From CAYXFD01 sp964464175 (GTDB taxonomy: Bacteria; Cloacimonadota; Cloacimonadia; Cloacimonadales; JAJBBL01), in the NCBI GenBank assembly GCA_964464175.1, contig CAYXFD010000001.1, positions 186,001-250,000 of the forward strand: a stretch of DNA of 64,000 nt, written 5' to 3'. A program made the translations under genes and the position numbers. Shown piece by piece: positions 34,468-42,938 of the stretch. The notes below the pieces were generated by a model. It searched no databases. It saw only the letters and a program-made list of their open reading frames with translations, and was not told the origin of the DNA. How positions within the stretch are numbered: the first letter of the stretch is position 1; every line of letters begins with the position of its first letter.

Positions 34468-35592
34468 CTATGCTTCGATCACTTCCACATTAGCCCTTGG
34501 CAGGGTGACCTTTGTTCCGTCTTCCAGCTCTGCTTCCAAAATACGGACTTTTGTTTCACTTTCGACGGTGAACAGCTGTTCGGGGAGAGCGGTTATTTTT
34601 CCGATGTGACCAAAGTTAGGCTGTCGGATAATTCTGATGAGTTCTCCGATCTCTAAAGTCGAAACTTTAGGTTTAACATCTGTCAGATCTTTCTCCTCAA
34701 AAGTCAGAGGTATTATTATCTCCGGTCTGATGACTCCTGCTCTGATCTGGGTCATTCCATGGATAGAAGCCATAAAACCTTCGAATTTCTGCAGCAACTC
34801 CAGAGTCTTTTTTGCCATATTGATCTTACCAAAACCTTCTGTTACTACAATAGTCATGCCGATATCTTCGTGACCGGTAATTGCCACCCCGATATCATAT
34901 CCCAGCAGTTTCTTGATATCTTCGTCTTCGATTCCTGCGGTGATTATTCCTTTGACACCAACAGATCTGGCTTTGTTGATAAGCGCAAGAGTTAACAGCG
35001 CTCCTGTTACGATTATCTTGTCACGGCATTCTTCGGTAATATCCTTTTCACTGATTACCTGTTCGGGGTTAGAAATGAGCAGCTTTATCTCACCGTTTGT
35101 CTCATGTCCGAGTCCGAAGATGCCCTGAACATAGGCAGATTTATTTTCTATCACAACACCTTCATTTTCAATGACATCAACGATTATGCCATCAATAAAA
35201 GCTTTTACTTGAATCGGGATCTTTGGCTCCCGCAGTAAGGCCTGTCCTGTATGCTGGGAGATACTCTCCAGTTCTCCCTCGATAGGGGAACGGACAGAAG
35301 ATTTAAAAAGCCCCAAAAACCCCTTCGTTTCTGCAAGGATCTGTCCCTTTTTCAATATCTCTCCCGGTTTAACTTTCATATACTGGGCGAGGAATGACGG
35401 CTGAACTCCCAGTTTGTTGGCTAACTTGAGAGGAATAACTTTTCCCGGAAGGAAAGTCTGGGCAACCAGATCGTTAGCTTTTACCTTGTCTCCCTTTTTT
35501 ACCAGAACATCTCCCTTCAAGGGAAGAATTCTCTCTTTTCTGAGTACAGTGCTTTCGGTTACGGTTAAACCTGCTGAATATGCTTGTGCCAT
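34468..35592 (-). CDS. uncharacterised MutL-associated protein with barrel-sandwich and KOW-like parts
   Basis: The function of this 374-residue protein is not known to me. The N-terminal part (10-140) contains repeated K-G-[DE]-x-[VI] turns (VLVKKGDKVKANDLVAQ, VKPGEILKKGQILAET, VRSPIEGELESIS) like biotinyl/lipoyl or RnfC barrel-sandwich folds. The middle (145-300) includes the Rossmann-like IIVTGALLTLALINKARSVG, GIITAGI and TIVVTEGFG. The C-terminus has a KOW-type turn PNFGHIGKITALP (about 327-339) and a small beta end. It follows mutL by 10 bases on the same strand and is the last of a three-gene unit. No signal peptide is seen. Confidence 0.75.
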   Translation of the reverse strand: MAQAYSAGLTVTESTVLRKERILPLKGDVLVKKGDKVKANDLVAQTFLPGKVIPLKLANKLGVQPSFLAQYMKVKPGEILKKGQILAETKGFLGLFKSSVRSPIEGELESISQHTGQALLREPKIPIQVKAFIDGIIVDVIENEGVVIENKSAYVQGIFGLGHETNGEIKLLISNPEQVISEKDITEECRDKIIVTGALLTLALINKARSVGVKGIITAGIEDEDIKKLLGYDIGVAITGHEDIGMTIVVTEGFGKINMAKKTLELLQKFEGFMASIHGMTQIRAGVIRPEIIIPLTFEEKDLTDVKPKVSTLEIGELIRIIRQPNFGHIGKITALPEQLFTVESETKVRILEAELEDGTKVTLPRANVEVIEA

Positions 35593-35602
35593 TTCTTTCC
35601 TC

Positions 35603-37465
35603 CTAAGCTAAAATTTGTTCCGGATAAGCGTTAAGTTCTTTCATCCATTTCTTGAGAAGTGAGACCCTTAATGCTGCATCTTCCGGCATTTTTAGGGGAC
35701 GACCCCTCGTGTCAATAATCACTCCAACGACTCCGCCTGATATCTCAGTCTGGATTTCCTGATTCTTCCCTTTGCCCAGATCAAAACCTTTTTTGGGCTT
35801 CAGAGTAGCCTGGGCTTTTTCTCCAACACCTAAGGGAATCAATCTGATCTCACCAAAGGGTATCTCCTCTTCAAAAACCGAACCGTCCGGTAACTCAATC
35901 TTGGCAGAGAGGACTGTTTGTCCGATTTTCGTTATCCCTACAGGGGCAATGCTCGTTCCGAGATGAATGAGACAGTCTTTATTGAAAACCTCAGCAGCAG
36001 CTTTTTCACTTATCTCTGCCAAAACACCTAACTGCGGCATCATGAAGATGCTGTCTACTGCCAGGCGGGTCAATCCTTCCGGCAGGAAGGCGTCCAGAAG
36101 CATCATCGCTGTCTGATTTCTTCTCGGAGCATGAGAAAGAACTCCACCGCTGCCCACTAATAAGTCTAAAGACATCATATTAACAATGGTTTCACCTGAG
36201 ACCGACTGTTCAAAGGCGTCAGAAATAGAGCGGTTCTTCTGGGTTCCTTTCAGGGTCACGGCAAATTCCTTATGCTGTAAGAAAGCTAATCTCAATGCCT
36301 CTTTGGCAATTGCCTGCTCCAATACCAGTTCTTCTAATAACTGGGGGATTGTGGTTGGTCTGATCATCTTATTTTTAATCATATTCCGCAGATCAGAAGG
36401 ATTGATCTCAAACGGTACCCATCTCTGGATATTAGATAATCCCGTAGAAGCAAGGACATTAGAAATACTATAACTCAAACCGAGATTAGCACTCACTGTA
36501 CGGTTGAAAACAAACTCTTCGGTAAATACCGAAAAAACGTCGGTAGTTGCTCCACCAATGTCAACACCCAATACTTCGATATTCTCAGCTTTGGCAATTG
36601 TTTGCATGATATTTCCGACAGCAGCGGGGGTCGGCATAATCGGAATATTTTGCAGCTTCCCATCTTTCGGTCCGACACACCACTCCATCAGTTTATTGTA
36701 ACCTGGTGCCTGAGCCATAACGTGCTCCATGAACAGGTCATGAATCTTGTCACGGGCAGGTCCCAAATTCTCTCTTTCCAGGGTAGGTCTGAGATTATCA
36801 GTGATTATCAGATCAACCTTATCAGCAAGAGTCTCTCTGACAATTTCTACAGCGGCATTGTTTCCGGCATAGATAATCGGGAGCTTATAGCTGGAACCTA
36901 ATCTTGGCTTGGGGTCAGCAGCAGCTACTAACTCGGACAATTCAGCCACATGTTTTGTCGTTCCTCCGTCAACTCCACCTGCTAATAAGATCATATCAGG
37001 TCTGAGGTGACGAATCCGTTCGATTTTTTCATAATTAGGGCGTTTATCATTGCTGGCAATCAAGTCCATTACAATCGCTCCGGCACCCAAGGCAGCTCTT
37101 TCCGCACTTTCTCCGGTCATCTTGGCGACCACTCCGGTGACCATCATCTGTAAGCCGCCCCCGGCACTACTCGTAGAAACATAAGCATCAACCCCTCTAT
37201 CATCTTTCCTCGGAATAATTATCTTCTCATTCTCGATAAAAGAAATATTTGGGTTCTCATATTTGAGCCGGGCTAATTCTTCTAACTCATTGACAGCATT
37301 AAGAACACCTCTGGTAACATCATTCAATGGTGCTTCAACGGTAGTAGGAGCTTCTCCACGTACTGTCTGACGGTATTCACCGTCAACATATTCTATCAGG
37401 ATTGCTTTTGTCGTTGTACTACCGCAATCTGTAGCCAGTATTCTGGTTAATTTTTCGCTACTCAT
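35603..37465 (-). CDS. MutL/GlmL family ASKHA protein (glutamate mutase-associated)
   Basis: This 620-residue protein belongs to the MutL/GlmL family, known from clusters of B12-dependent glutamate mutase and ornithine aminomutase, where it is proposed to reactivate or load the mutase. The actin/Hsp70-like ATP motifs are clear: DCGSTTTKA (13-21), LLAGGVDGGTTKH (160-172) and VDIGGATTDV (301-310). No mutase subunit gene is adjacent. The only B12 mutase in the window is the methylmalonyl-CoA mutase 34 kb away. It lies between a small basic protein (16 bases upstream) and a barrel-sandwich/KOW protein (10 bases downstream). Confidence 0.9.
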   Translation of the reverse strand: MSSEKLTRILATDCGSTTTKAILIEYVDGEYRQTVRGEAPTTVEAPLNDVTRGVLNAVNELEELARLKYENPNISFIENEKIIIPRKDDRGVDAYVSTSSAGGGLQMMVTGVVAKMTGESAERAALGAGAIVMDLIASNDKRPNYEKIERIRHLRPDMILLAGGVDGGTTKHVAELSELVAAADPKPRLGSSYKLPIIYAGNNAAVEIVRETLADKVDLIITDNLRPTLERENLGPARDKIHDLFMEHVMAQAPGYNKLMEWCVGPKDGKLQNIPIMPTPAAVGNIMQTIAKAENIEVLGVDIGGATTDVFSVFTEEFVFNRTVSANLGLSYSISNVLASTGLSNIQRWVPFEINPSDLRNMIKNKMIRPTTIPQLLEELVLEQAIAKEALRLAFLQHKEFAVTLKGTQKNRSISDAFEQSVSGETIVNMMSLDLLVGSGGVLSHAPRRNQTAMMLLDAFLPEGLTRLAVDSIFMMPQLGVLAEISEKAAAEVFNKDCLIHLGTSIAPVGITKIGQTVLSAKIELPDGSVFEEEIPFGEIRLIPLGVGEKAQATLKPKKGFDLGKGKNQEIQTEISGGVVGVIIDTRGRPLKMPEDAALRVSLLKKWMKELNAYPEQILA

Positions 37466-37480
37466 TCTTCCCCCTGATCT

Positions 37481-37864
37481 CTATTTGTTACTTGTTTTAA
37501 ACAATTTGCTTTTAAGCTTTCTTAACTTCTCTTTCCAGTTGTTCCACTTTTTCTTCCTGATCCGGCTTCTGGCTCTTCTCTCTTCCCGGTACATCTCATC
37601 GTCGAGCTCATCTATCCTTTTTATCAAAAGCTCTACATATTCCCTTCTCTCTAACAAGGCTGCTATTTCCTGGTATTCTTTCGGATCGAAAATAACCTCA
37701 GCGAAGGGTGCTATGGCATAAAGAAACTGGCTGCCAAGATAATTAAGCGGCTTCAGTGACTCAATGGTCATTATTGCAGCAGCACCAAGTCTCCTTTCTA
37801 CAATAAAATGAGCACATTTTTCTATTAATTCTACAGCTCTTTCTCTGTCAATTTCAATAATCAT
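37481..37864 (-). CDS. small basic helical protein, first gene of the MutL unit
   Basis: I do not recognise this 127-residue protein. Its N-terminal half (1-70) is mixed and includes IEKCAHFIVERRLGAAAIMTIESLKPLNYLGSQF; its C-terminal half is a long charged helix ending in a lysine/arginine/tryptophan-rich stretch (RIRKKKWNNWKEKLRKLKSKLF). That tail could contact RNA, DNA or membrane. It has no signal peptide. It precedes mutL by 16 bases on the same strand, so the link to MutL is positional. Composition is normal for the region. Confidence 0.65.
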   Translation of the reverse strand: MIIEIDRERAVELIEKCAHFIVERRLGAAAIMTIESLKPLNYLGSQFLYAIAPFAEVIFDPKEYQEIAALLERREYVELLIKRIDELDDEMYREERRARSRIRKKKWNNWKEKLRKLKSKLFKTSNK

Positions 37865-37912
37865 TCTTTTCCAAACAGCAATTCACGTTTGCTGGTATTT
37901 CTTTTCTCCATA

Positions 37913-38701
37913 TCAAGCACGGGCAACAGTGAGAACATAAATGCTCTTAACCCCCTGTTCTCTCAAAATCCGGCTTAGGGAGTTAACCGTTGCCCCAGTC
38001 GTAAACACATCATCTATGACCAGAATGTTAGCATCCTGAATAGTGATCTTCCTGTCAATAGAAAAAGCTCTGTTTACATTGAGTTTTCTCTGTTCAGGAG
38101 ATAATCTGGCTTGACTGAGGGTGAATTTTGTTCTTGTGACTAAATCAGGTTCATATTGCCAGCCAAAATGTCCGGCAAGTTTATCAGCAATCAATGCTGC
38201 CTGATTATAGCCACGCTCTCTCTTTTTAGTGGGGTGTAATGGTACAGGACAGATAATATCGATCCGGTTTTTATGTTTATTTTCTAAGTCCGTCCTCATT
38301 CCTGGCATTAAAGATAGTGGGTTTTCGGTTTCGAGAAAATCTATTACGCGTTCAGATAAATAATCAGCTATCAGGGTTTTTTCTCTGTATTTCATTTCAT
38401 GAATCAAGGTTCTGACTACGTCATTGTAGGGAAGAAGGGAGATGCATTTATCGAAGTAAACTGTTTCAGAATTACAGAAGGGACAATCATTGGGGTGGGA
38501 GATATTTATGGTGCCACACACAGGACAGGAGGGGTTTGCGTAATAAGCAATATCATTCCGGCAGCTACGGCAGAGGAATTGATCCTGATCTTCGATCCTT
38601 GCTCTGCAGTAAAAACAAATCCCCGGAAAAACAAGATCAAATACTGGTTTGAAAAAAACTCTCCAGAGAAGCGAATAATTTAGTCCCATCAGCCTTCTCA
38701 T
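37913..38701 (-). CDS. ComF family phosphoribosyltransferase-like protein
   Basis: ComF proteins are cytosolic proteins needed for DNA uptake in competent bacteria and related to GntX. This 262-residue protein has an N-terminal zinc-finger-like cysteine set (CFYC, CRSC, CPVC, CPFC) and the PRPP-binding motif NILVIDDVFTTGATVNSL near the C-terminus. CPVPLHPTKKRERGYNQA is typical. The start overlaps purQ by about 65 bases. ATG 38689 is an alternative four codons later; no in-frame ATG, GTG or TTG lies between 38689 and the cysteine region, so the overlap appears real. Confidence 0.9.
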   Translation of the reverse strand: MRRLMGLNYSLLWRVFFKPVFDLVFPGICFYCRARIEDQDQFLCRSCRNDIAYYANPSCPVCGTINISHPNDCPFCNSETVYFDKCISLLPYNDVVRTLIHEMKYREKTLIADYLSERVIDFLETENPLSLMPGMRTDLENKHKNRIDIICPVPLHPTKKRERGYNQAALIADKLAGHFGWQYEPDLVTRTKFTLSQARLSPEQRKLNVNRAFSIDRKITIQDANILVIDDVFTTGATVNSLSRILREQGVKSIYVLTVARA

Positions 38702-39353
38702 CTTTAGTTGGTGTTACTTCGGCATTTCTTTCCGGGTGAGGCATTAATCCCAATACATTACCTGATTGATTGATTATACCGGCAATATCGTCAAGAGAAC
38801 CGTTGGGATTCCTGGAATCAGCACGAGAACTGCTGTTATCATTATAGTAACGAAAAACGATCTGATCATTATCTTGCAGTTGCTGTAATCCATAATCATC
38901 TATAAAGAAATTCCCGTCTTTATGGGCTATTGGGAAATCAAGGAGTTCTCCTTCTGCCATAATATTGGAAAAGGGTGTTTTATTATTACAAACCTTCACT
39001 TTTTGATGCTGACAGACAAACTTAAGGTCTCTGTTCATCATCAGAACACCGGGTAGAAGTCCGCACTCGGTAAGGATCTGGAAACCGTTACATATCCCCA
39101 GGACTAATCCTCCCCGGTTGGCAAATTTGATAACTTCTCCGACAATTGGAGAAAACCTTGCTATAATTCCGCAACGAAGATAATCCCCGTAGGAGAAGCC
39201 ACCGGGAAGAATTACGATATCGGGCTCCTGCAGATCATTATCTTTATGCCAGATGAACCTTACCTGATGATTACGTTCCTGTAAAACATAATAACTGTCA
39301 TAATCACAGTTAGAGCCGGGAAATCGGACAATGCTGCATCTCATCCGCTTCAT
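38637..39353 (-). CDS. purQ: phosphoribosylformylglycinamidine synthase subunit PurQ (glutaminase)
   Basis: PurQ supplies ammonia from glutamine for the fourth step of purine synthesis. The 238-residue class I amidotransferase has RFPGSNCD near its start, the nucleophile in GICNGFQIL, and the His-Glu pair in LMPHPERN. It works with PurS (next gene upstream) and PurL, which is not in the window. PurQ starts 2 bases after purS ends; ATG 39344 is a second possible start. Its 3' end runs about 65 bases into comF. Confidence 0.95.
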   Translation of the reverse strand: MKRMRCSIVRFPGSNCDYDSYYVLQERNHQVRFIWHKDNDLQEPDIVILPGGFSYGDYLRCGIIARFSPIVGEVIKFANRGGLVLGICNGFQILTECGLLPGVLMMNRDLKFVCQHQKVKVCNNKTPFSNIMAEGELLDFPIAHKDGNFFIDDYGLQQLQDNDQIVFRYYNDNSSSRADSRNPNGSLDDIAGIINQSGNVLGLMPHPERNAEVTPTKDEKADGTKLFASLESFFQTSI

Positions 39354-39355
39354 AG

Positions 39356-39598
39356 TTACTCTGTTATTGTGTAATGATAGACTTCAATGTTAGGATTAGC
39401 CAGGATTTTCTTACAGATCTCTTCCAGATCGGATTCGAACTTATCTTTATCTGTTCCCTCACTTGAGATCTCAATGTATTTACTCACCCGGAGATCAGAA
39501 ATCGATTCATATCCAAGAGAATGAAGGGAATGCATAATTGCTTTTCCCTGAGGGTCAAGGACACTCGGTTTTAAGGTCACGAATACTTGTGCTTTCAT
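39356..39598 (-). CDS. purS: phosphoribosylformylglycinamidine synthase subunit PurS
   Basis: PurS is the small (80-residue) subunit that bridges PurQ and small PurL. It matches the family throughout: VFVTLKPSVLDPQGKAIMHSL, then the SDLRVSKYIEI strand and a C-terminal CKKILANPNIEVYHY. Presence of purS and separate purQ shows the three-part enzyme is used. It begins 13 bases after pssA on the same strand. Confidence 0.94.
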   Translation of the reverse strand: MKAQVFVTLKPSVLDPQGKAIMHSLHSLGYESISDLRVSKYIEISSEGTDKDKFESDLEEICKKILANPNIEVYHYTITE

Positions 39599-39611
39599 AA
39601 TTGTCTTTGAT

Positions 39612-40322
39612 CTAACCTTTGATTATTTTTAACTGAATAATGATCTGCCTGATCAGGCAAAACAGGATATAGACAGAGATCCAAAATAGTATCGCAACAT
39701 AGGAATAACTAAAAGAAAAAATGATGGAGAGTGATGCTATTATAAGGATAACTTTACTTGCCTGTCCATATTTCCCTGATTTGTCAATAGTGAGATATTC
39801 GATCCTGCTGACCATCAAGAGGGAGAGTATGAACATAAAAGATAGGAAAAGATACCGGTTGGGGGAGATATCAAAGTGCTGCTGGCTGAAAATGACAGAA
39901 GCAGAAATGAAACCTGCAGCCATGGGTATCGGAAGCCCGATAAAAGATTTCTTCTCATTTGGATTATGTTTATTCCGCAGAGTAAACCTTACTAACCTGT
40001 AACATCCGGAAAAAACATAGAGCACAGCTACGATCATGCCCCAAGATGAAAGGGTATGCAGGGTAATCCGGTAGGCTAAGAAGGCAGGGGCAATACCAAA
40101 TGCGACAAAATCAGAGAGTGTGTCGTATTGTGCTCCGAATGAGGAAGCGGCATTGAGTTTGCGGGCAAATGTACCGTCCAGAAAATCACAGATCATCGAG
40201 AAAATGATCAACCAGGGTGCAAGTACAAATTCATCGACTGAAATATAATAAATCGCAATTAATGCTGACAGCAGACTTAGGGAGGTAAATAGACTGGGGA
40301 TGATGTATTTTATTTTATTCAT
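39612..40322 (-). CDS. pssA: CDP-diacylglycerol--serine O-phosphatidyltransferase
   Basis: This membrane enzyme makes phosphatidylserine. The 236-residue protein has the CDP-alcohol phosphotransferase motif D-G-x2-A-R-x8-G-x3-D-x3-D, seen as DGTFARKLNAASSFGAQYDTLSD, and six or seven membrane helices. ATG 40322 overlaps the upstream decarboxylase-like gene by 8 bases. A GTG at 40340 in frame is an alternative. The order decarboxylase-then-synthase matches a phosphatidylethanolamine pathway pair. Confidence 0.9.
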   Translation of the reverse strand: MNKIKYIIPSLFTSLSLLSALIAIYYISVDEFVLAPWLIIFSMICDFLDGTFARKLNAASSFGAQYDTLSDFVAFGIAPAFLAYRITLHTLSSWGMIVAVLYVFSGCYRLVRFTLRNKHNPNEKKSFIGLPIPMAAGFISASVIFSQQHFDISPNRYLFLSFMFILSLLMVSRIEYLTIDKSGKYGQASKVILIIASLSIIFSFSYSYVAILFWISVYILFCLIRQIIIQLKIIKG

Positions 40323-40971
40323 TCTTTTTTCCGATAACACTAATACCGGCTTCTAAGCGTTCACCGGTTTTTACATTACAGGTGTATCCAGCCGGTAAGC
40401 GATAGAAGCACTGTCCTGAACCTGTTATTATTCCGGTCAAAACTCCTTTTAGCTTTTTTACAGTAGGGAAATAAAAGATATTTATTCCCTTTCCCAAACT
40501 AAATATTGAATCCTTCGAAGGCTTGGAGGAGATACTCCATCCGCAATCTAAAGTATTGTTAACGAAGGAGATCTTGTTCAGTCTGATCATTTCAGCTTCA
40601 TTACTCAGCACAATGCTCTTTTCAGAGATATCGTTATTATCTGAGAGTCTGATATCAACAGGATGCAGGAAACTTTTGCGAATAGTTATTATTGATCCTG
40701 CGTCACTTTCATTTATGTCATAAACCTTGCCGCTTAACGGAGCAAGAAGTTCGTTCATATTCTCGGCAGCAACGCTTCGGTTGACCCGGTGAAAGAGGAT
40801 AATGGAGAGATAATATAATAAAGCAATAAGTGATAAGTAGCGAAAATTTGCTGCACCGTAAGAAACCTGCATTATTAAAGCCACGAGAATAATAACAATT
40901 GGTACAAGGGTCTTGCGAAATTTTATCCTGGCAAGAGCTGCTAAAACTTCCGGAGGATTGTACTCGGACAT
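40315..40971 (-). CDS. degenerate phosphatidylserine decarboxylase-like protein
   Basis: This 218-residue protein has two N-terminal membrane helices (about 19-38 and 42-62) and a C-terminal domain whose layout matches short phosphatidylserine decarboxylases: APLSGKV at 77-83, a final GSG...LPAGYTCNVKTGERLEAGISVIG at 184-214. A Gly-Ser (184-185) remains where the self-cleaving LGST-type site should be, but the flanking residues differ (TGSGQ). The conserved Asp-Val-His (IFLSPLDVH in the family) is replaced by FLHPVDIRL. Position next to pssA supports the family link; catalytic competence is doubtful. It may be a divergent active enzyme or a binding paralogue. Confidence 0.6.
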   Translation of the reverse strand: MSEYNPPEVLAALARIKFRKTLVPIVIILVALIMQVSYGAANFRYLSLIALLYYLSIILFHRVNRSVAAENMNELLAPLSGKVYDINESDAGSIITIRKSFLHPVDIRLSDNNDISEKSIVLSNEAEMIRLNKISFVNNTLDCGWSISSKPSKDSIFSLGKGINIFYFPTVKKLKGVLTGIITGSGQCFYRLPAGYTCNVKTGERLEAGISVIGKKNE

Positions 40972-42266
40972 CAGACAATCCCCAGTTTTCGGTAGATATA
41001 GTCGATATGCTTGGTGTACCGGTTGTAAGAAAAAACATCTCTGATCTCTTCTTCAGCAAGGATATCGTAGAGATAGTCCTGAGAGATGGCAATCTCCTGA
41101 AAAGAACTCTGCAGTTCCGAGCTTTTAAAGGCAATATCCTGAATGATCTTATATGCTTTATCCCGGCTCTTTCCTTTCCTGATCAGAATAAGGAGAAGGG
41201 CTTGCGAAAAAAACTGACCCTCAGTAATCTCTAAGTTCTCTTTCATTTTCTCCGGAAAGACTGCAAGATTCTCCAGCAGATCAGTCACTTTGTGCAGCAT
41301 ATAATCAACCAGGATTGTAGAATCGGGAAAAATGATTCTTTCCACAGAGGAATGACTGATATCCCTTTCATGCCAGAGGGAATTGTTCTCTATCGCAGCC
41401 ATGAGGTTACTCCTAAGTAATCTGGAAAGACCGCAGAGCTGTTCACTGACAATCGGGTTTTTCTTGTGGGGCATAGCTGATGAGCCCTGTTGACCCTTAG
41501 AAAAATTCTCAGCAGCTTCCGCGACTTCCGTTCTCTGCAGATGTCTGATTTCTAAGGCTATCTTTTCAATGGTACTGCCGATTATCGCTAAGGAAGAGAG
41601 ATATTCTATATGTGAATCCCGGGAGATTACCTGAGTAGTAACCTTTGCAGGCTTCAATTCCAGGTAAGCACAGGCTTTGCTCTCTACTTCAGGGGCAAGA
41701 TGAGCATAGTTTCCCACAGCACCAGATATCTTTCCCACCGAGATTGCTGCAATTGCTCCTTCCATACGGTGCAGGTTCCGTTGCATTTCATCAAACCAGA
41801 GAGCAAATTTCAAGCCGAAAGTGGTCGGTTCAGCGTGTATGCCGTGAGTTCTTCCAATACATAAAGTGTATTTGTATTCTTTCGCCTTGATCTTAAGGAT
41901 TTCCAGTATCTTTATCAGGTCTCTGAAAATAATCTCACCGGCTTGTTTTAACTGCAGGGCTGTCGCCGTATCTAACACATCGGAAGAGGTAAGTCCGTAA
42001 TGGATCCATCTCGAGGAGGGTCCGATATTCTCTTGCAGGTTATTGAGGAAAGCAATGATATCATGTTTGGTAATGCTCTCGATCTCCGCTATTCGTTCCG
42101 GGTCGAAATCTGCTTTTGCTTCAATCTGAGAATAGTCTTCTTCAGGTATTATCTCTAATTCATACAAAGCCTTACAAACAGCTAATTCGACATCCAACAA
42201 ACACTGATATCTATTGGATAACTCCCATATTTTTGCCATTCCGGGTAAAGTATAACGCTCTATCAT
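40971..42266 (-). CDS. purB: adenylosuccinate lyase
   Basis: PurB acts twice in purine synthesis, cleaving SAICAR and adenylosuccinate to release fumarate. The 431-residue protein carries the superfamily signature GSSAMPHKKNPI and the catalytic HGLTSSD-like segment (IHYGLTSSDVLD), with RTHGIHAEPTTFG. ATG 42266 was chosen for its GAGGAG site 9 bases upstream; a TTG at 42281 is in frame. Its stop overlaps the next start as TGATG. It clusters with purS and purQ. Confidence 0.96.
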   Translation of the reverse strand: MIERYTLPGMAKIWELSNRYQCLLDVELAVCKALYELEIIPEEDYSQIEAKADFDPERIAEIESITKHDIIAFLNNLQENIGPSSRWIHYGLTSSDVLDTATALQLKQAGEIIFRDLIKILEILKIKAKEYKYTLCIGRTHGIHAEPTTFGLKFALWFDEMQRNLHRMEGAIAAISVGKISGAVGNYAHLAPEVESKACAYLELKPAKVTTQVISRDSHIEYLSSLAIIGSTIEKIALEIRHLQRTEVAEAAENFSKGQQGSSAMPHKKNPIVSEQLCGLSRLLRSNLMAAIENNSLWHERDISHSSVERIIFPDSTILVDYMLHKVTDLLENLAVFPEKMKENLEITEGQFFSQALLLILIRKGKSRDKAYKIIQDIAFKSSELQSSFQEIAISQDYLYDILAEEEIRDVFSYNRYTKHIDYIYRKLGIV

Positions 42267-42311
42267 TTTATTACTCCTCAAGAATCCTATGTCATTGTCT
42301 GATAGCCTGGA

Positions 42312-42938
42312 CTAAGCAACCCCATATCTGATTCTATCAACAGAAATTTCGAGTATCTTGTCTCCCTGAACTGAGAAAACGAGTTTAGTTAACGTCTCAT
42401 CACGGCGATAGTTAAAATCTATTCTAAAAACTCTGTCACCATCTTGTAGTGTGACATGATCAAACTGCATCTTATCTGTAAAGACAAATTCTGCCTGCTT
42501 GATCGTTACCCTTCCCTTCTTAAGGATATGATCTTTTCTCACTTCCAGGGAAGTTATCAGACTGTTTATCTTATCAATATCAAGAAGTTCGCTCTCTTCG
42601 GGAATATCACCCAGCGTTTCTCTCAACTCTTTCGGGAGGGATATCGTCAGAGTTGAATCTATCTCAATACTAAACATAGGTGTCGGGCGAAGACCGAAAA
42701 GCCCGCTTTCCAGCAGCGAGACATTCAACAGTTCCCGATTCCTGAGAATATGAATACTTCTTCGCAGGCGAAATTGACCGAAAGTAATTTCCGCTATCCC
42801 TTCCAGTTTGAAATTCTGCCAACCTTGAAGATGTTCCAGAAGAAGAGATTCCCGGGAATGGTGGGGAGAAATAAATATTGAGCATCCGGAAAGAAATAGA
42901 ATACTTAGTACTACAAGAAGTAATCCGAGTTTAATCAC
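42312..42938 (-). CDS. outer-membrane-type lipoprotein, LolB/DUF4292-like
   Basis: This 208-residue lipoprotein has a type II signal ending in the lipobox LFLSGC (cysteine about residue 19), then a beta-rich domain of the LolA/LolB fold type (GWQNFKLEGIAEITFGQFRLRRSI, DFNYRRDETLTKLVFSVQGD). Proteins like this occur in FCB genomes as DUF4292. A role in lipoprotein localisation is only a fold-level guess. It starts with GTG 42938 directly overlapping the lgt stop (TAGTG), with AAAGGAAT upstream, so it is translationally coupled to lgt. Confidence 0.7.
   Translation of the reverse strand: MIKLGLLLVVLSILFLSGCSIFISPHHSRESLLLEHLQGWQNFKLEGIAEITFGQFRLRRSIHILRNRELLNVSLLESGLFGLRPTPMFSIEIDSTLTISLPKELRETLGDIPEESELLDIDKINSLITSLEVRKDHILKKGRVTIKQAEFVFTDKMQFDHVTLQDGDRVFRIDFNYRRDETLTKLVFSVQGDKILEISVDRIRYGVA

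Noticed and set aside
35603..37465. DNA mismatch repair MutL
   Set aside because: The sequence has ASKHA ATP motifs, not the GHKL motifs of mismatch-repair MutL; the shared name is coincidental.
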